A DNA stretch of 64,000 nucleotides, taken from Sphingomonas azotifigens NBRC 15497. GTDB taxonomy: Bacteria; Pseudomonadota; Alphaproteobacteria; Sphingomonadales; Sphingomonadaceae. The stretch is taken from positions 143,131 to 207,130 of the forward strand of contig NZ_BCTR01000012.1 of NCBI RefSeq assembly GCF_002091475.1. Reading direction: 5' to 3'. Position numbers and translations under genes: made by a program. Under the pieces are notes generated by a model, which saw only the letters and a list, made by a program, of their open reading frames with translations, made no database searches and was not told the DNA's origin. Position 1 is the first letter of the stretch. Each line of letters starts with the position of its first letter. Of this stretch, positions 45,518-53,707 are shown one piece after another.

Positions 45518-45758
45518 GCCTGCACTCCCTGCTACTGCGGATGCAAGCCTCCCCCGGCCGCGCCATTGCAGGCACAGCCTTGGCCGTTCCGCCGATCGTT
45601 CCATCCTGTTCGTGCCGACCACCCTGGGTTTGCCCATTGGCGGCCTGCGCGTGTGTGCCAACCTAGGTCGGCGTGCTGAACCTGCGCTGTCTAAACCTGC
45701 AGATCGTTTCGCTATTGTGTTCCTCTACGCCCACCTGCCGTAAGGTCAAGCTAAAATC

Positions 45759-45772
45759 GTACTGGGCAGTAC
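45759..45772. promoter_or_regulatory. Inverted repeat upstream of the DUF885 gene
   Basis: GTACTG-GG-CAGTAC is a perfect inverted repeat with a 2-base spacer, 33 bases upstream of the chosen DUF885 start and just downstream of TAAAAT (45752-45757), a possible -10. The nine bases ATCGTACTG at its left edge also occur at 25739-25747, upstream of the first tandem secreted-protein gene. It is a reasonable operator candidate. Confidence 0.4.
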
Positions 45773-45805
45773 TCTTTTCACCCCCCTCTCGAAATGCGGT
45801 GCGGG

Positions 45806-47014
45806 ATGGCTCATGAGACCATGATGATAGTCCCCCGCCGAACGCTGCTAGCCGGGCTTGCGACGTCGATGGTTTCGCCCGTCCGCGCAGGCGTTTCGGA
45901 CGCCACCAGCGAATCGCGGTTGCACGCGGTGCTCGACCACGCTGGGCAGGATCCGGGCGCAGGTCTCGCAGCATTGTCGAGGTTCGACGCGGAGCAGTTG
46001 CCGGCATCGGCAAGGCTGGACCTGCTGACTGCCCGGGCCGGGCTGGCGATCGACGTCGAAAGGGCGCGGCTTGGGCCCTCGGCGGACCCCGTGGCAGCCT
46101 ATGCACTGCGGCTGCGCCGGACCACTGGCGACCGTGTCGACCCGGCTCGCCTCCGCGCGCGAATGGAGCGCGAGCGGACCCGTGTTCTGGCGCGCGCGAA
46201 TTTTTTGTTCACCCGCATCGGCCTGCCGAGCGGTACGACCGGCGAACGCTATTCGACGCTGTGGCGCGACTCGCGTCGGCTGTACGCAGACGACGATGGC
46301 GGCCGTGCCCGCGCCATCGATGACATGAACCGCTGGCTGGCAGCGGCGTTCGCATGGCTGGCCCACTGGTTCGGCCCGCTCCCGCCCGAGGTGGGCGCGG
46401 TGCGCGCCATGCGCATGCCGGCCGTCGAGGAGGCTGGGGGCAAGCAAGGGTATCGGATTGTCCCCGAGCCTGGCCGTCCCGGGCGCTATGTTGTCGATCT
46501 CCGCGAGATCCAGCGGCGCCCGTCCTGGACCCTGCCGGCCGTGGTCCATCACGAGTTGCTGCCGGGCCATATGGTCCAGCTGCCGCTTGAGGCACACGCC
46601 AGACCCCACCCGCTCCGGCTCGACTATGCCCAATCCTTTGCCGAAGGCTGGGCGATCTATGCCGAGGGACTGGCGGCGGCCGCCGGCCTCTATCGCGGCG
46701 ACCCCCATGGCGAACTCGGTTTCTGCCATTGGCGGCTGTTCCGGCTCTGCCGGGCCCAGGCCGATCTCGCCCTGCATCTCGGCGGATCGAGCCGCGCCAC
46801 CGTGCTCGCCGATTGGCGATCGGTGCTCGGCGAGCCTGCCTATTTCGCGCCCTTCGAGGCAGACCTGGATCGCATTGCCCGCGACCCTGCGGCGCGCGCC
46901 GCCGAGGCAGCAATGTGGCTGGCGATCGAGGATCGCGCCGGTGCGCGGCCGGCGCGCAGCTTCCACCGGTCCTTGCTGCAACATGGCCGGATGCGGATCG
47001 ACGCTTTTCCATGA
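45806..47014 (+). CDS. DUF885-family putative metallopeptidase, short form
   Basis: A 402-residue protein. The family signature is VVHHELLPGHMVQLPLEA, an HExxPGH metal site, followed by YAQSFAEGWAIYAEGLAA, whose Glu is the expected third ligand. A Tat-like signal peptide is present (VPRRTLLAGLATSMVSPVRA). DUF885 proteins commonly have 550-600 residues, so this copy is short, mainly before the metal site. The exact start is uncertain: ATG codons at 45794, 45806 and 45821 are all in frame. Substrate unknown. Confidence 0.8.
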   Translation: MAHETMMIVPRRTLLAGLATSMVSPVRAGVSDATSESRLHAVLDHAGQDPGAGLAALSRFDAEQLPASARLDLLTARAGLAIDVERARLGPSADPVAAYALRLRRTTGDRVDPARLRARMERERTRVLARANFLFTRIGLPSGTTGERYSTLWRDSRRLYADDDGGRARAIDDMNRWLAAAFAWLAHWFGPLPPEVGAVRAMRMPAVEEAGGKQGYRIVPEPGRPGRYVVDLREIQRRPSWTLPAVVHHELLPGHMVQLPLEAHARPHPLRLDYAQSFAEGWAIYAEGLAAAAGLYRGDPHGELGFCHWRLFRLCRAQADLALHLGGSSRATVLADWRSVLGEPAYFAPFEADLDRIARDPAARAAEAAMWLAIEDRAGARPARSFHRSLLQHGRMRIDAFP

Positions 47015-47109
47015 TGTAAAGATGAACCCTGCCCTACGAAGCGGTTCAGCCTCGTGAAGCGCCGACTCGGTTAGCCTCTCCCCATCGAGACGGAAGAAAG
47101 GAGCTACCG

Positions 47110-47379
47110 ATGAAGCTGATGAAGTTCTTCGCAATTGCCGGGTTCATGGCGACCGGGCTCACCGGCGCCACTGCCGCCCAGGCGCAGGACTGGCGCTACC
47201 GCGACCATCACGAGCGGCGCTGGGACCGGCACGATCGCTGGGACCGCCCGGATCGCCACCGCGGCTGGGACAGGGGCCGCCATTACGGCTGGAACCGTGA
47301 CTATCGCTACCGCAGCCGCACCGTCTGCTGGGACGAATGGCGCCATGGCCGCCCGGTGCAGGTCTGCCGCCGCCGCTGA
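47110..47379 (+). CDS. Small secreted Arg/His/Trp-rich protein
   Basis: An 89-residue protein with signal peptide MKLMKFFAIAGFMATGLTG, ending near AAQAQ. The mature part of about 63 residues is strongly basic and aromatic, repeating short units such as HERRWDRHDRWDR and GWDRGRHYGW. It has two Cys (VCWDEWR and VCRRR), possibly one disulfide. The ATG has AAAGGAGC six bases upstream. Similar RHW-rich periplasmic proteins are common in sphingomonads, usually unannotated. A terminator hairpin follows. Confidence 0.75.
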   Translation: MKLMKFFAIAGFMATGLTGATAAQAQDWRYRDHHERRWDRHDRWDRPDRHRGWDRGRHYGWNRDYRYRSRTVCWDEWRHGRPVQVCRRR

Positions 47380-47385
47380 CCTTCA

Positions 47386-47417
47386 GGGAGCGCCCGCCGG
47401 AAGAGACGGGCGCTCCC
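47386..47417. terminator. Hairpin terminator between convergent genes
   Basis: GGGAGCGCCCG (47386-47396) pairs exactly with CGGGCGCTCCC (47407-47417) around a ten-base loop. It begins seven bases after the stop of the small secreted protein and ends two bases before the stop of the minus-strand kinase gene, so it probably ends both transcripts. Confidence 0.75.
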
Positions 47418-47418
47418 C

Positions 47419-48810
47419 CTATTCCCCCGCCAGCGGGAGCCGGAAGATAAAGCGGGCCCCCGCGCCAAGCGCACTGTCCACCATCACGTCGCCGCCCATC
47501 GCGCGCGCCAGCCGCCGGGCGATGTAGAGGCCGAGGCCGCTGCCGCCCGGCTCCGATGGATCGACCCGACCGAATTTCTCGAAGATGCGCGGCTGGTCTG
47601 CCGGCGCGATGCCTTTGCCCTGATCGGCGACGATCACACAGCCCATCTCCGCTGTGCGTTCCAGCCGCACCCAGACCCTCGCGCCGCTGGGGCTGTACCG
47701 CACCGCATTGCCGATCAGGTTGACCAGCACCTGCAGCGCCCGGCGGAACTCGCCGCGGACGCGCAGCGTCGCGTCTGCCGCCGGCGCTTCGATCCGCACG
47801 TCCCCCTCGCTGCCGCGGATGCGAAGCAGCGCAGCGGCCCGGCGGGCAACATCGGCGAGATCGATCGTCTCCGCCGCAATGGCAAAATCGGGGCGCTCGA
47901 TCGCCTGCAGATCGACGAGATCCTCGACCAGCCCGAGCAGATGTCGGCCGGCATCGGCGATATCGGCGGCATAGCTGGCATAGTCGCCGCGAATCGGTCC
48001 TTCCGCCTGGCCGCCAATCGAGTCGGCATGGGCGATGATGCGGGCGAGCGGGCCGCGCAGGGCCCGCTCGAGACGACGGCCGAAGCCGTGCGGGAACGCA
48101 GGAGCTTGCCCGGTGCCGGTCGCCGGGTGCGGCGCGGGCGCTTCGGGATCGAGCAGCCGCGCGGCGCCCAGAAAGCCGACAAATCGACCGGTCGGATCGC
48201 TGCGCGGCATCGCATCGAGCTGCACCATCTGTCCGGTGCCGCGCACTTCGGCGGGCTGGCCATCGAAGCGCGCCTTGGCCGAAACGGCGGTGAGGATCGG
48301 CAACGCGCCCGCGGCATCCTGCGCCAGCGCAAACAGGCGAGTGAGCGGCTGGCCCAGCATCTCGCCCAGGTCGAAGCCATAGCGGTCGCCCACCTCGGGC
48401 GAGAGAAAGGTCAGGCGCAGCGCGCTGTCGGTCTCCCAGAACCAGTCGCCCGTCGCGCGCAGGAAGTCGGCATCGCGTCCTGCCTCGCCCGACGGGCGCC
48501 AGGCCGAACGCGGCCGCCAGCCGCTGACCTCGAGCCGCACGCCGCCACGATCGGGCCCGGCACGCACCCACAGGTCGAGTTCGGCATCGCCATCGGCGGC
48601 GACCACGCTGCGGGAGAGCGAGATGCCGAGCCGATAGGCGATCTGCGCGATTGCGGCGATGCCGGGCAGCGCCAGCGGCGCCCCGATCTCGCCGCCGGCA
48701 CGATCGTTCAGCGCGCGCAGCAGCGGTTCGGCATCGAGCAGCCGCCCGCCCCCGTCCAACCGCGCCACCGCCAGCGGCACCACCGGATCGAGCGACCGCA
48801 CCGCCATCAT
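47419..48810 (-). CDS. PAS-domain histidine kinase-like protein lacking the usual phospho-acceptor His
   Basis: A 463-residue soluble protein. The N-terminal 110 residues are unassigned, a PAS domain covers about 115-220 (GDWFWETDSALRLTFLSPEV), and the C-terminal ATPase domain is intact with NLIGNAVRYS, ADQGKGIA, IFEKFGRVD and GGSGLGLYIARRLA. In the dimerisation region, where kinases read HELRTPL, this protein has ERALRGPL, so the His is replaced by R249. It may therefore be a pseudokinase or use another residue. It overlaps the upstream DUF2336-like gene by four bases (ATGA). No response regulator is adjacent. Confidence 0.85.
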   Translation of the reverse strand: MMAVRSLDPVVPLAVARLDGGGRLLDAEPLLRALNDRAGGEIGAPLALPGIAAIAQIAYRLGISLSRSVVAADGDAELDLWVRAGPDRGGVRLEVSGWRPRSAWRPSGEAGRDADFLRATGDWFWETDSALRLTFLSPEVGDRYGFDLGEMLGQPLTRLFALAQDAAGALPILTAVSAKARFDGQPAEVRGTGQMVQLDAMPRSDPTGRFVGFLGAARLLDPEAPAPHPATGTGQAPAFPHGFGRRLERALRGPLARIIAHADSIGGQAEGPIRGDYASYAADIADAGRHLLGLVEDLVDLQAIERPDFAIAAETIDLADVARRAAALLRIRGSEGDVRIEAPAADATLRVRGEFRRALQVLVNLIGNAVRYSPSGARVWVRLERTAEMGCVIVADQGKGIAPADQPRIFEKFGRVDPSEPGGSGLGLYIARRLARAMGGDVMVDSALGAGARFIFRLPLAGE

Positions 48811-49883
48811 CCCGCCTGACCGCGGCGGATCGCGGCGCGCGCCATGCGGAACTCGGGATCGAGCTGGAGTTGCGCGATCAGTTCGCGCCCGATCGCGGGA
48901 TCGAGCGCGGGCAGCACGTCGATTGCATCGGCAAGAGCAGCCAGGTCGCGGCGGGGATCGGCATTGCAGAGCGTGAAGCAAAGCTCGGCAATCCCCTCGC
49001 GCGGTACCGCCAGTGCATGCAGCACGAGCAGAAGCCGCTCGGCGCCCGCATCGAGCAGCAGTCCGCGGGCCTCTGCATAGGCGATGCCGGCGCCCCAGGC
49101 GATCAGCGCAAGCAGCAACGGCACGCGGCGATCGCGCAGTGCCTCGAGCAGCAGCCGCGGCAGCTCGTGCGGCTGGGGATCGAGCGCCGCCACCAGCGCG
49201 AGTGCCGCCGCCGCCACCTGTTCGCCACTCCGGCGATCGGCAAGCGCGATTTCCGCACGGACGGCGGCACACAAGGCCTCGTCCAGGGTCGTCCCCGCCA
49301 GAATACCAGCCTGTTCGCGCATCGCTGCCGCTACCCACCAAAGCAGCTGCGCGTGCAAGCGCGGCGGCAATTGCCAGCGTCCCGCATCAGGACGGCGCGC
49401 CTGGCTTTCGGCCAGCAGCAGCGTGCGCGCGGCCTGGGCGAGATCGGGCGCGGGATGATCGGCAAGGCGGTTGAGCAGGCTCGGCCGGGTGGGATCATCG
49501 GGGGCGTGGTGCGGCAGGCCCTCGGCGAGCTGGTCTAGCCGCACCCGCGCCAACAGTTCGTCGACCAGTACCGGGTCCGCGACCAGCCCGGCGGCCTGGA
49601 GCAGCGGCAGGGTCGGTCCGACGCCCGGAAATCCTTGCAGCGCAACCGCGGCGAACAGGCTCCGCTCGAGGCTGTCGACAAGCTGCTCCAGCATGCCGCG
49701 CAGTGCCAGGCGGGTGCGTTCGTCCATGCGCAGCGCCTCGGGAATCGCGAGATCTCGGGCGGTCGCCTCGCGCAGTGCTCGCGCGTGCGCCGCCGCTGCT
49801 GCGGCACGGGCTCGCAGATCGGGTGCGCCGACGGAAGGCCCGTCGCGCGGTTCGAAGGGGCCGGGCGCCATGCCAAGGACCAT
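48807..49883 (-). CDS. DUF2336-like helical protein
   Basis: A 358-residue cytoplasmic protein, almost entirely alpha-helical and Ala/Leu-rich, with segments such as RTRLALRGMLEQLVDSLERS and AERLLLVLHALAVPREGIAE. This is reminiscent of DUF2336 proteins, which in sphingomonads commonly sit beside a PAS histidine kinase; the assignment is tentative. Alternative ATG at 49871 removes four residues. It is coupled to the kinase gene by overlap, so a shared signalling function is likely, for example a regulator or scaffold of the kinase-like protein. Confidence 0.55.
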   Translation of the reverse strand: MVLGMAPGPFEPRDGPSVGAPDLRARAAAAAAHARALREATARDLAIPEALRMDERTRLALRGMLEQLVDSLERSLFAAVALQGFPGVGPTLPLLQAAGLVADPVLVDELLARVRLDQLAEGLPHHAPDDPTRPSLLNRLADHPAPDLAQAARTLLLAESQARRPDAGRWQLPPRLHAQLLWWVAAAMREQAGILAGTTLDEALCAAVRAEIALADRRSGEQVAAAALALVAALDPQPHELPRLLLEALRDRRVPLLLALIAWGAGIAYAEARGLLLDAGAERLLLVLHALAVPREGIAELCFTLCNADPRRDLAALADAIDVLPALDPAIGRELIAQLQLDPEFRMARAAIRRGQAG

Positions 49884-49906
49884 AGCGGGCCTGGCTTAAC
49901 CGAGCC

Positions 49907-51103
49907 CTAAGACTTGCCGCGCACCGCCTCGATCGCCGCGGTCAGCGTCGCCAGGCCATAGAGCGCCACCGCCGACAGTCCCCAGCTGGCATGGCCGATC
50001 AGCGCGAAGGGGGTGAGCACCAGCAACTGTGCCGCCGCGTTCGCCCACCAGCGGCGCCGCGCAACGGGCATGCGGCCGACGAGCAGTTGCAGGACGACGC
50101 CGCTCGCCGCGAGCAGCAGCGGCGTGGCGGTGCCGATCGCGCGGAACTCGCGCCAGCCGATCGCCGCAAGCAGCAGCACGAACAGGCCGAGGATCGCCAC
50201 TTCGATCCGTCGGGCCCGCGGCTCCTCGCCGCGCAGCGCCGCGTGCGACACCGCGGTCGCAAAGCCGAGCGTCGCGACCAGCGCGACCAGCATGCCGATG
50301 CCTTCCCAGCCGGCCAGCACGGTCAGCAACGCCGCCACCGACACGACACCGCCCAGCGCGAGCGGCGCCCAGTCCGGAATGTCGCGCGCCAGCAGCTGGG
50401 GCAAAATGTAGCGCGCGCCCCGGCTGAACACCCAGCGATCGGCCCATAGCGTTCGGCGGTCGCTCAGCGCCGCGAGCACTGCGTCGTTGCGGGCGGCAAG
50501 CCCATCGCCGCTCCGCTCCACCGCATGGCCGGCGCGCGCCCAGCCGGGTGCCAGCGGCACCTGCAGCGCGCCGGATTGCGCCGCAACGCGGAGCAGCGCC
50601 GACTGGAAGTCGTAATCCTCGGGCATGGTGGCGATATGGGCGAGGTGCCGCGTCTCGATCCGCGCGATGCCTGCCCAGCAGTGGCGCATGTCAAGCCGCT
50701 CGATCGCCGCGGGCGATTCGGCATCGTCGGTGACGAGCAGCGCCGCATGCGGCTCGGCCGCCATCCGCTCCATCACCGGGTCGATGGTGACCAGACCGTC
50801 CGCCAGCACCAGCACATCGGCGTCGCGCAGCACCTTCTCCGCGGCCTCCTCGGCCGAGCGGACGATGTCGACCTTCAGCTGACCCCGCCCCGCGCGCTCG
50901 ATCGCGGCGAGGAATTGCGGCGTCACCTTGCCGACGGCAACCAGCACCTGCTCGGCACCGATGCCGGCCAGCAGGCGGATCTGATATTCGAGCAGGCTCA
51001 TGCCGCCAAAGGGCAGGCTGGCGACCAGCGTGCCGGGGCGATCCCGCGCCTCCTCGACGGCGAAGATCAGCCCGGCCAGCGCGCGTTCGGGAGCGACCAT
51101 CAT
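49907..51103 (-). CDS. Nucleotidyltransferase-like protein with C-terminal membrane domain
   Basis: A 398-residue protein. The N-terminal 200 residues look like an NTP-transferase fold: ASLPFGGMSLLEYQIRLLAG, then QVLVAVGKVTP and VLVLADGLVTIDPVMERM, the arrangement seen in sugar-nucleotide or MobA-like transferases. About five membrane segments follow, including GGVVSVAALLTVLAGWEG and LGFATAVSHAALRG. The start is uncertain among ATG codons at 51112, 51103 and 51100; GGAGGG supports the latter pair. It follows the NamZ-like gene, so a cell-envelope sugar role is plausible but unproven. Confidence 0.6.
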   Translation of the reverse strand: MMVAPERALAGLIFAVEEARDRPGTLVASLPFGGMSLLEYQIRLLAGIGAEQVLVAVGKVTPQFLAAIERAGRGQLKVDIVRSAEEAAEKVLRDADVLVLADGLVTIDPVMERMAAEPHAALLVTDDAESPAAIERLDMRHCWAGIARIETRHLAHIATMPEDYDFQSALLRVAAQSGALQVPLAPGWARAGHAVERSGDGLAARNDAVLAALSDRRTLWADRWVFSRGARYILPQLLARDIPDWAPLALGGVVSVAALLTVLAGWEGIGMLVALVATLGFATAVSHAALRGEEPRARRIEVAILGLFVLLLAAIGWREFRAIGTATPLLLAASGVVLQLLVGRMPVARRRWWANAAAQLLVLTPFALIGHASWGLSAVALYGLATLTAAIEAVRGKS

Positions 51104-51111
51104 GCCCTCCA

Positions 51112-52308
51112 TCAGTAGAGCAGGTGCGGCCGGCGTGCCGCGACCCACGCCGCTTCGTCGGGCAGCGTCAGCGCATCGAGATCGGCCGGTACGGCAGCGG
51201 CATCGTCGACCCATTCGCGCAAGCCCGGCCCGCCGTTGATCACGTTGATCGCCAGCTTGTCGAAGACATATTCATACGCGAAATCGCGCCACAGGGCATA
51301 GTCGGGAGCGAGCGCGCGGATCGCCTTGAAGGCGAGCGCCTGCACCCGCCACGGTCGGAACGCCGTGTGGTCATAGGCCGGACCCTCGGCATGGACGAAC
51401 ACGCCCGCGCAAAGCTGGCCGACATGCTTGTGGAAGGTCGGCTGGAACCACATGTCGCGCAGCGTGCAGCCGGTCAGCCAGTCGGGCGCGCGCCGCTGCA
51501 TCTCCGCGATCACCGCGCGCGCATCGATGTCTGGCGCGCCGAACAGTTCGAGCGGCCGCGTGGTACCGCGGCCCTCGGAAAGCGTCGTCCCTTCCAGCAT
51601 CACCGTGCCCGCATAGGCGCGGGCCATGTTGACGTTGGCGGCATTGGGGCTCGGGTTGATCCAGGGGCGCTCGGCCGGCCAGCCAAATCCCGGGGCAGCA
51701 TCGGGTGCCCAGCCCTGCATCGCCACGACCTGATACTCGACGTCGAGGCCATAATGCGCGATGAACCAGTGGCCGAGCTCGCCCAGCGTCATGCCGTGGC
51801 GCATCGGCATCGGCCCGGCGCCGACGAAGCTCTCCCAACCCGCCAGCAGCGTCAGTCCTTCGACCGGCCGACCCGCCGGATTGGGGCGATCGAGCACCCA
51901 TACCGCCTTGCGGTGCTTGGCGGCGGCTTCGAGGACATAGAGCAGCGTCGTCACGAAGGTGTAGATGCGGCACCCGACATCCTGCAGGTCGACCAGCAGC
52001 ACGTCGAACGTGTCCATCGACGCGTCGGTCGGCCGGCGGACCTCGCCGTACAGGCTGAACACCGGCACGCCATATTGCGGATCGGTGAAGTCCGGCGACT
52101 CCATCATGTTGTCCTGCAGGTCGCCGCGCACCCCGTGCTGCGGGCCGAACACCGCCGAGATGTTGACACCTCCCGCCACCAGGGCGTCGAGGCTGTGCGT
52201 GAGGTCGGCCGTCACCGAGGCGGGATGGGCGAGCAGCGCCACGCGCTTGCCCGCCAGCGGCGCGCGAAGATCGGGTTCGGCGAGGAGGCGATCGATTCCG
52301 AAAAGCAT
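51112..52308 (-). CDS. NamZ-like exo-beta-N-acetylmuramidase (DUF1343)
   Basis: A 398-residue protein of the DUF1343 family. Recognisable blocks are VALLAHPASVT, FGPQHGVRGDLQDNM, PVFSLYGEVRRPT, LLVDLQDVGCRIYTFVTT, WVLDRPNPAGRPVEG, and MLEGTTLSEGRGTTRPLELF with the Glu and Arg expected in the active site. The characterised member NamZ removes MurNAc from the non-reducing end of peptidoglycan fragments. No signal peptide is visible, so it likely acts in the cytoplasm on recycled fragments. It lies one base after the DOMON-like gene, and its stop falls within the following nucleotidyltransferase-like gene's start region. Confidence 0.88.
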   Translation of the reverse strand: MLFGIDRLLAEPDLRAPLAGKRVALLAHPASVTADLTHSLDALVAGGVNISAVFGPQHGVRGDLQDNMMESPDFTDPQYGVPVFSLYGEVRRPTDASMDTFDVLLVDLQDVGCRIYTFVTTLLYVLEAAAKHRKAVWVLDRPNPAGRPVEGLTLLAGWESFVGAGPMPMRHGMTLGELGHWFIAHYGLDVEYQVVAMQGWAPDAAPGFGWPAERPWINPSPNAANVNMARAYAGTVMLEGTTLSEGRGTTRPLELFGAPDIDARAVIAEMQRRAPDWLTGCTLRDMWFQPTFHKHVGQLCAGVFVHAEGPAYDHTAFRPWRVQALAFKAIRALAPDYALWRDFAYEYVFDKLAINVINGGPGLREWVDDAAAVPADLDALTLPDEAAWVAARRPHLLY

Positions 52309-52309
52309 G

Positions 52310-52834
52310 TCAGACTGCTGGCGGCAGTTGGGCGACAAAGCAATCGGGATCGTGGAAATCGGGCGCATTGCCGCCATGGCGCAGCGCCCAATAGGATTTG
52401 GTGCCGTCGATCTCCTCGATCACTGCGGTGATACCCAGCCGCAGGGCCCCGATGCCAATGCCGCGCATTGCGACGGAAACCGCCATGGCGGCTTCCTCCT
52501 GACGAAGGCGGATCGCCGGGGCCTCGGCCATGGCGAGCGGCGCCATGCCTTCGCGGCGCGCGGTAAAGCCATAGGCCGCCCATTGGCCCGAGGGGGCGAA
52601 GTTGAACTCGCGATAGGCGGCACCAGCGTCTGCGACGAACAGTTCGAGACAGGTCGTCCGCCAGAGCCCGTCGGTTCGCTCGGGCGGGCGGCTGGGCGGA
52701 AGGCGCAGCCCCCCGGGCGCGGCGGTGATGGCGTAGGTCAGGGCAAGCCCGTCGCCCCTTCGCCGTATCGTGCAGGTCACGGACAACACGGATTGCGGCG
52801 GCATCGCCGGGTGCGGCAGCAAGGAGAACTCCAT
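52310..52834 (-). CDS. DOMON-like domain protein
   Basis: A 174-residue protein resembling the DOMON-like domain of a murB-associated family: RPPERTDGLWRTTCLELFVA, FNFAPSGQWAAYGF and SYWALRHGG NAPDFHDPDCF segments, the last two short. The fold is a beta-sandwich that can bind heme or sugars. There is no signal peptide. It is the first gene of the minus-strand run with the NamZ-like gene, which fits a role with muramyl sugars, but no activity is established. The start at MEFSLLPHP has AGGGGAT directly upstream. Confidence 0.7.
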   Translation of the reverse strand: MEFSLLPHPAMPPQSVLSVTCTIRRRGDGLALTYAITAAPGGLRLPPSRPPERTDGLWRTTCLELFVADAGAAYREFNFAPSGQWAAYGFTARREGMAPLAMAEAPAIRLRQEEAAMAVSVAMRGIGIGALRLGITAVIEEIDGTKSYWALRHGGNAPDFHDPDCFVAQLPPAV

Positions 52835-52941
52835 ATCCCCTATTATGCAGAAACCGTGCGGTTCGTCAGCCATGCCCTACCCCGTATTGCCCGCAGACAA
52901 AGTCCATGGCAGCGCAACAATTCCTCCGTAGAGCGACGCCG

Positions 52942-53658
52942 ATGAAGTTCCTGCACACCTTTCAGCTTGCCGCCTATCTCGACACGCTGCTCAGCTACAG
53001 CCTGGCGCTGCTCCTCGGCGCGGCGATCGGGGCGGAGCGGCAGTTCCGCCAGCGCACCGCAGGCCTGCGCACCAATGCGCTGGTCGCGCTCGGCTCGGCC
53101 GCATTCGTCGATCTCGCCCAGCGCATCGCCGGCGATCTCGAGGCGGTGCGGGTGATCTCCTATGTCGTCTCGGGCATCGGCTTTCTCGGCGCCGGCGTGA
53201 TCATGAAAGAGGGGATGAATGTGCGCGGGCTGAACACCGCGGCGACCTTGTGGTGCTCGGCGGCCGTGGGCGCCTGCGCGGGCAGCGACATGGCGGCCGA
53301 GGCGGCGACGCTGGCGGTGTTCGTGATCGCCGGCAACACGCTGCTGCGGCCGCTGGTCAACGCGATCAACCGCGTGCCGCTCGCCGGCGGGCAGATCGAG
53401 GCGCATTATTTCGTGACGCTCACCACGGTGCCGGCCGAGGTCGATCGGCTGCGCGACCTGCTCACCGACCATCTCGAACTGATGCGCTACCCGGTCGCCG
53501 AGATCGAGACGATCGAACGCCCCGACGATCGGATCGAACTGCGCGCGCGCCTCGTCTCCACCGCCGCGCTCGATGCCGAGCTCGACAGCATCATCGCGCA
53601 TCTCTCGAAGCGCCACGACGTCCAGCACGCCAGCTGGGAACTGCAGACGCAGGATTGA
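52942..53658 (+). CDS. MgtC/SapB family membrane protein
   Basis: A 238-residue protein. The N-terminal half has about four or five membrane segments with [33 protein letters not shown] and [20 protein letters not shown], then [18 protein letters not shown], all typical of MgtC/SapB. A soluble ACT-like C-terminal domain follows (about 160-238). MgtC proteins modulate magnesium homeostasis and F-ATPase in pathogens; in free-living bacteria the role is less clear. An in-frame ATG at 52906 would add twelve residues. It is divergent from the DOMON-like gene. Confidence 0.9.
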   Translation: MKFLHTFQLAAYLDTLLSYSLALLLGAAIGAERQFRQRTAGLRTNALVALGSAAFVDLAQRIAGDLEAVRVISYVVSGIGFLGAGVIMKEGMNVRGLNTAATLWCSAAVGACAGSDMAAEAATLAVFVIAGNTLLRPLVNAINRVPLAGGQIEAHYFVTLTTVPAEVDRLRDLLTDHLELMRYPVAEIETIERPDDRIELRARLVSTAALDAELDSIIAHLSKRHDVQHASWELQTQD

Positions 53659-53707
53659 GCCGCCGGGGATGACGCGCGGCCCGGCTTTGGCTATGCGGCC
53701 TCGCACT

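Noticed and set aside
45146..45661. Longer start for the 123-residue unknown gene
   Set aside because: The N-terminal extension is Arg-rich, lacks a ribosome site and covers the intergenic region; the ATG at 45517 has GGGAG upstream.
47419..48810. Ordinary two-component sensor kinase
   Set aside because: The expected His in the dimerisation motif is Arg and no response regulator is adjacent, so it is listed as kinase-like.
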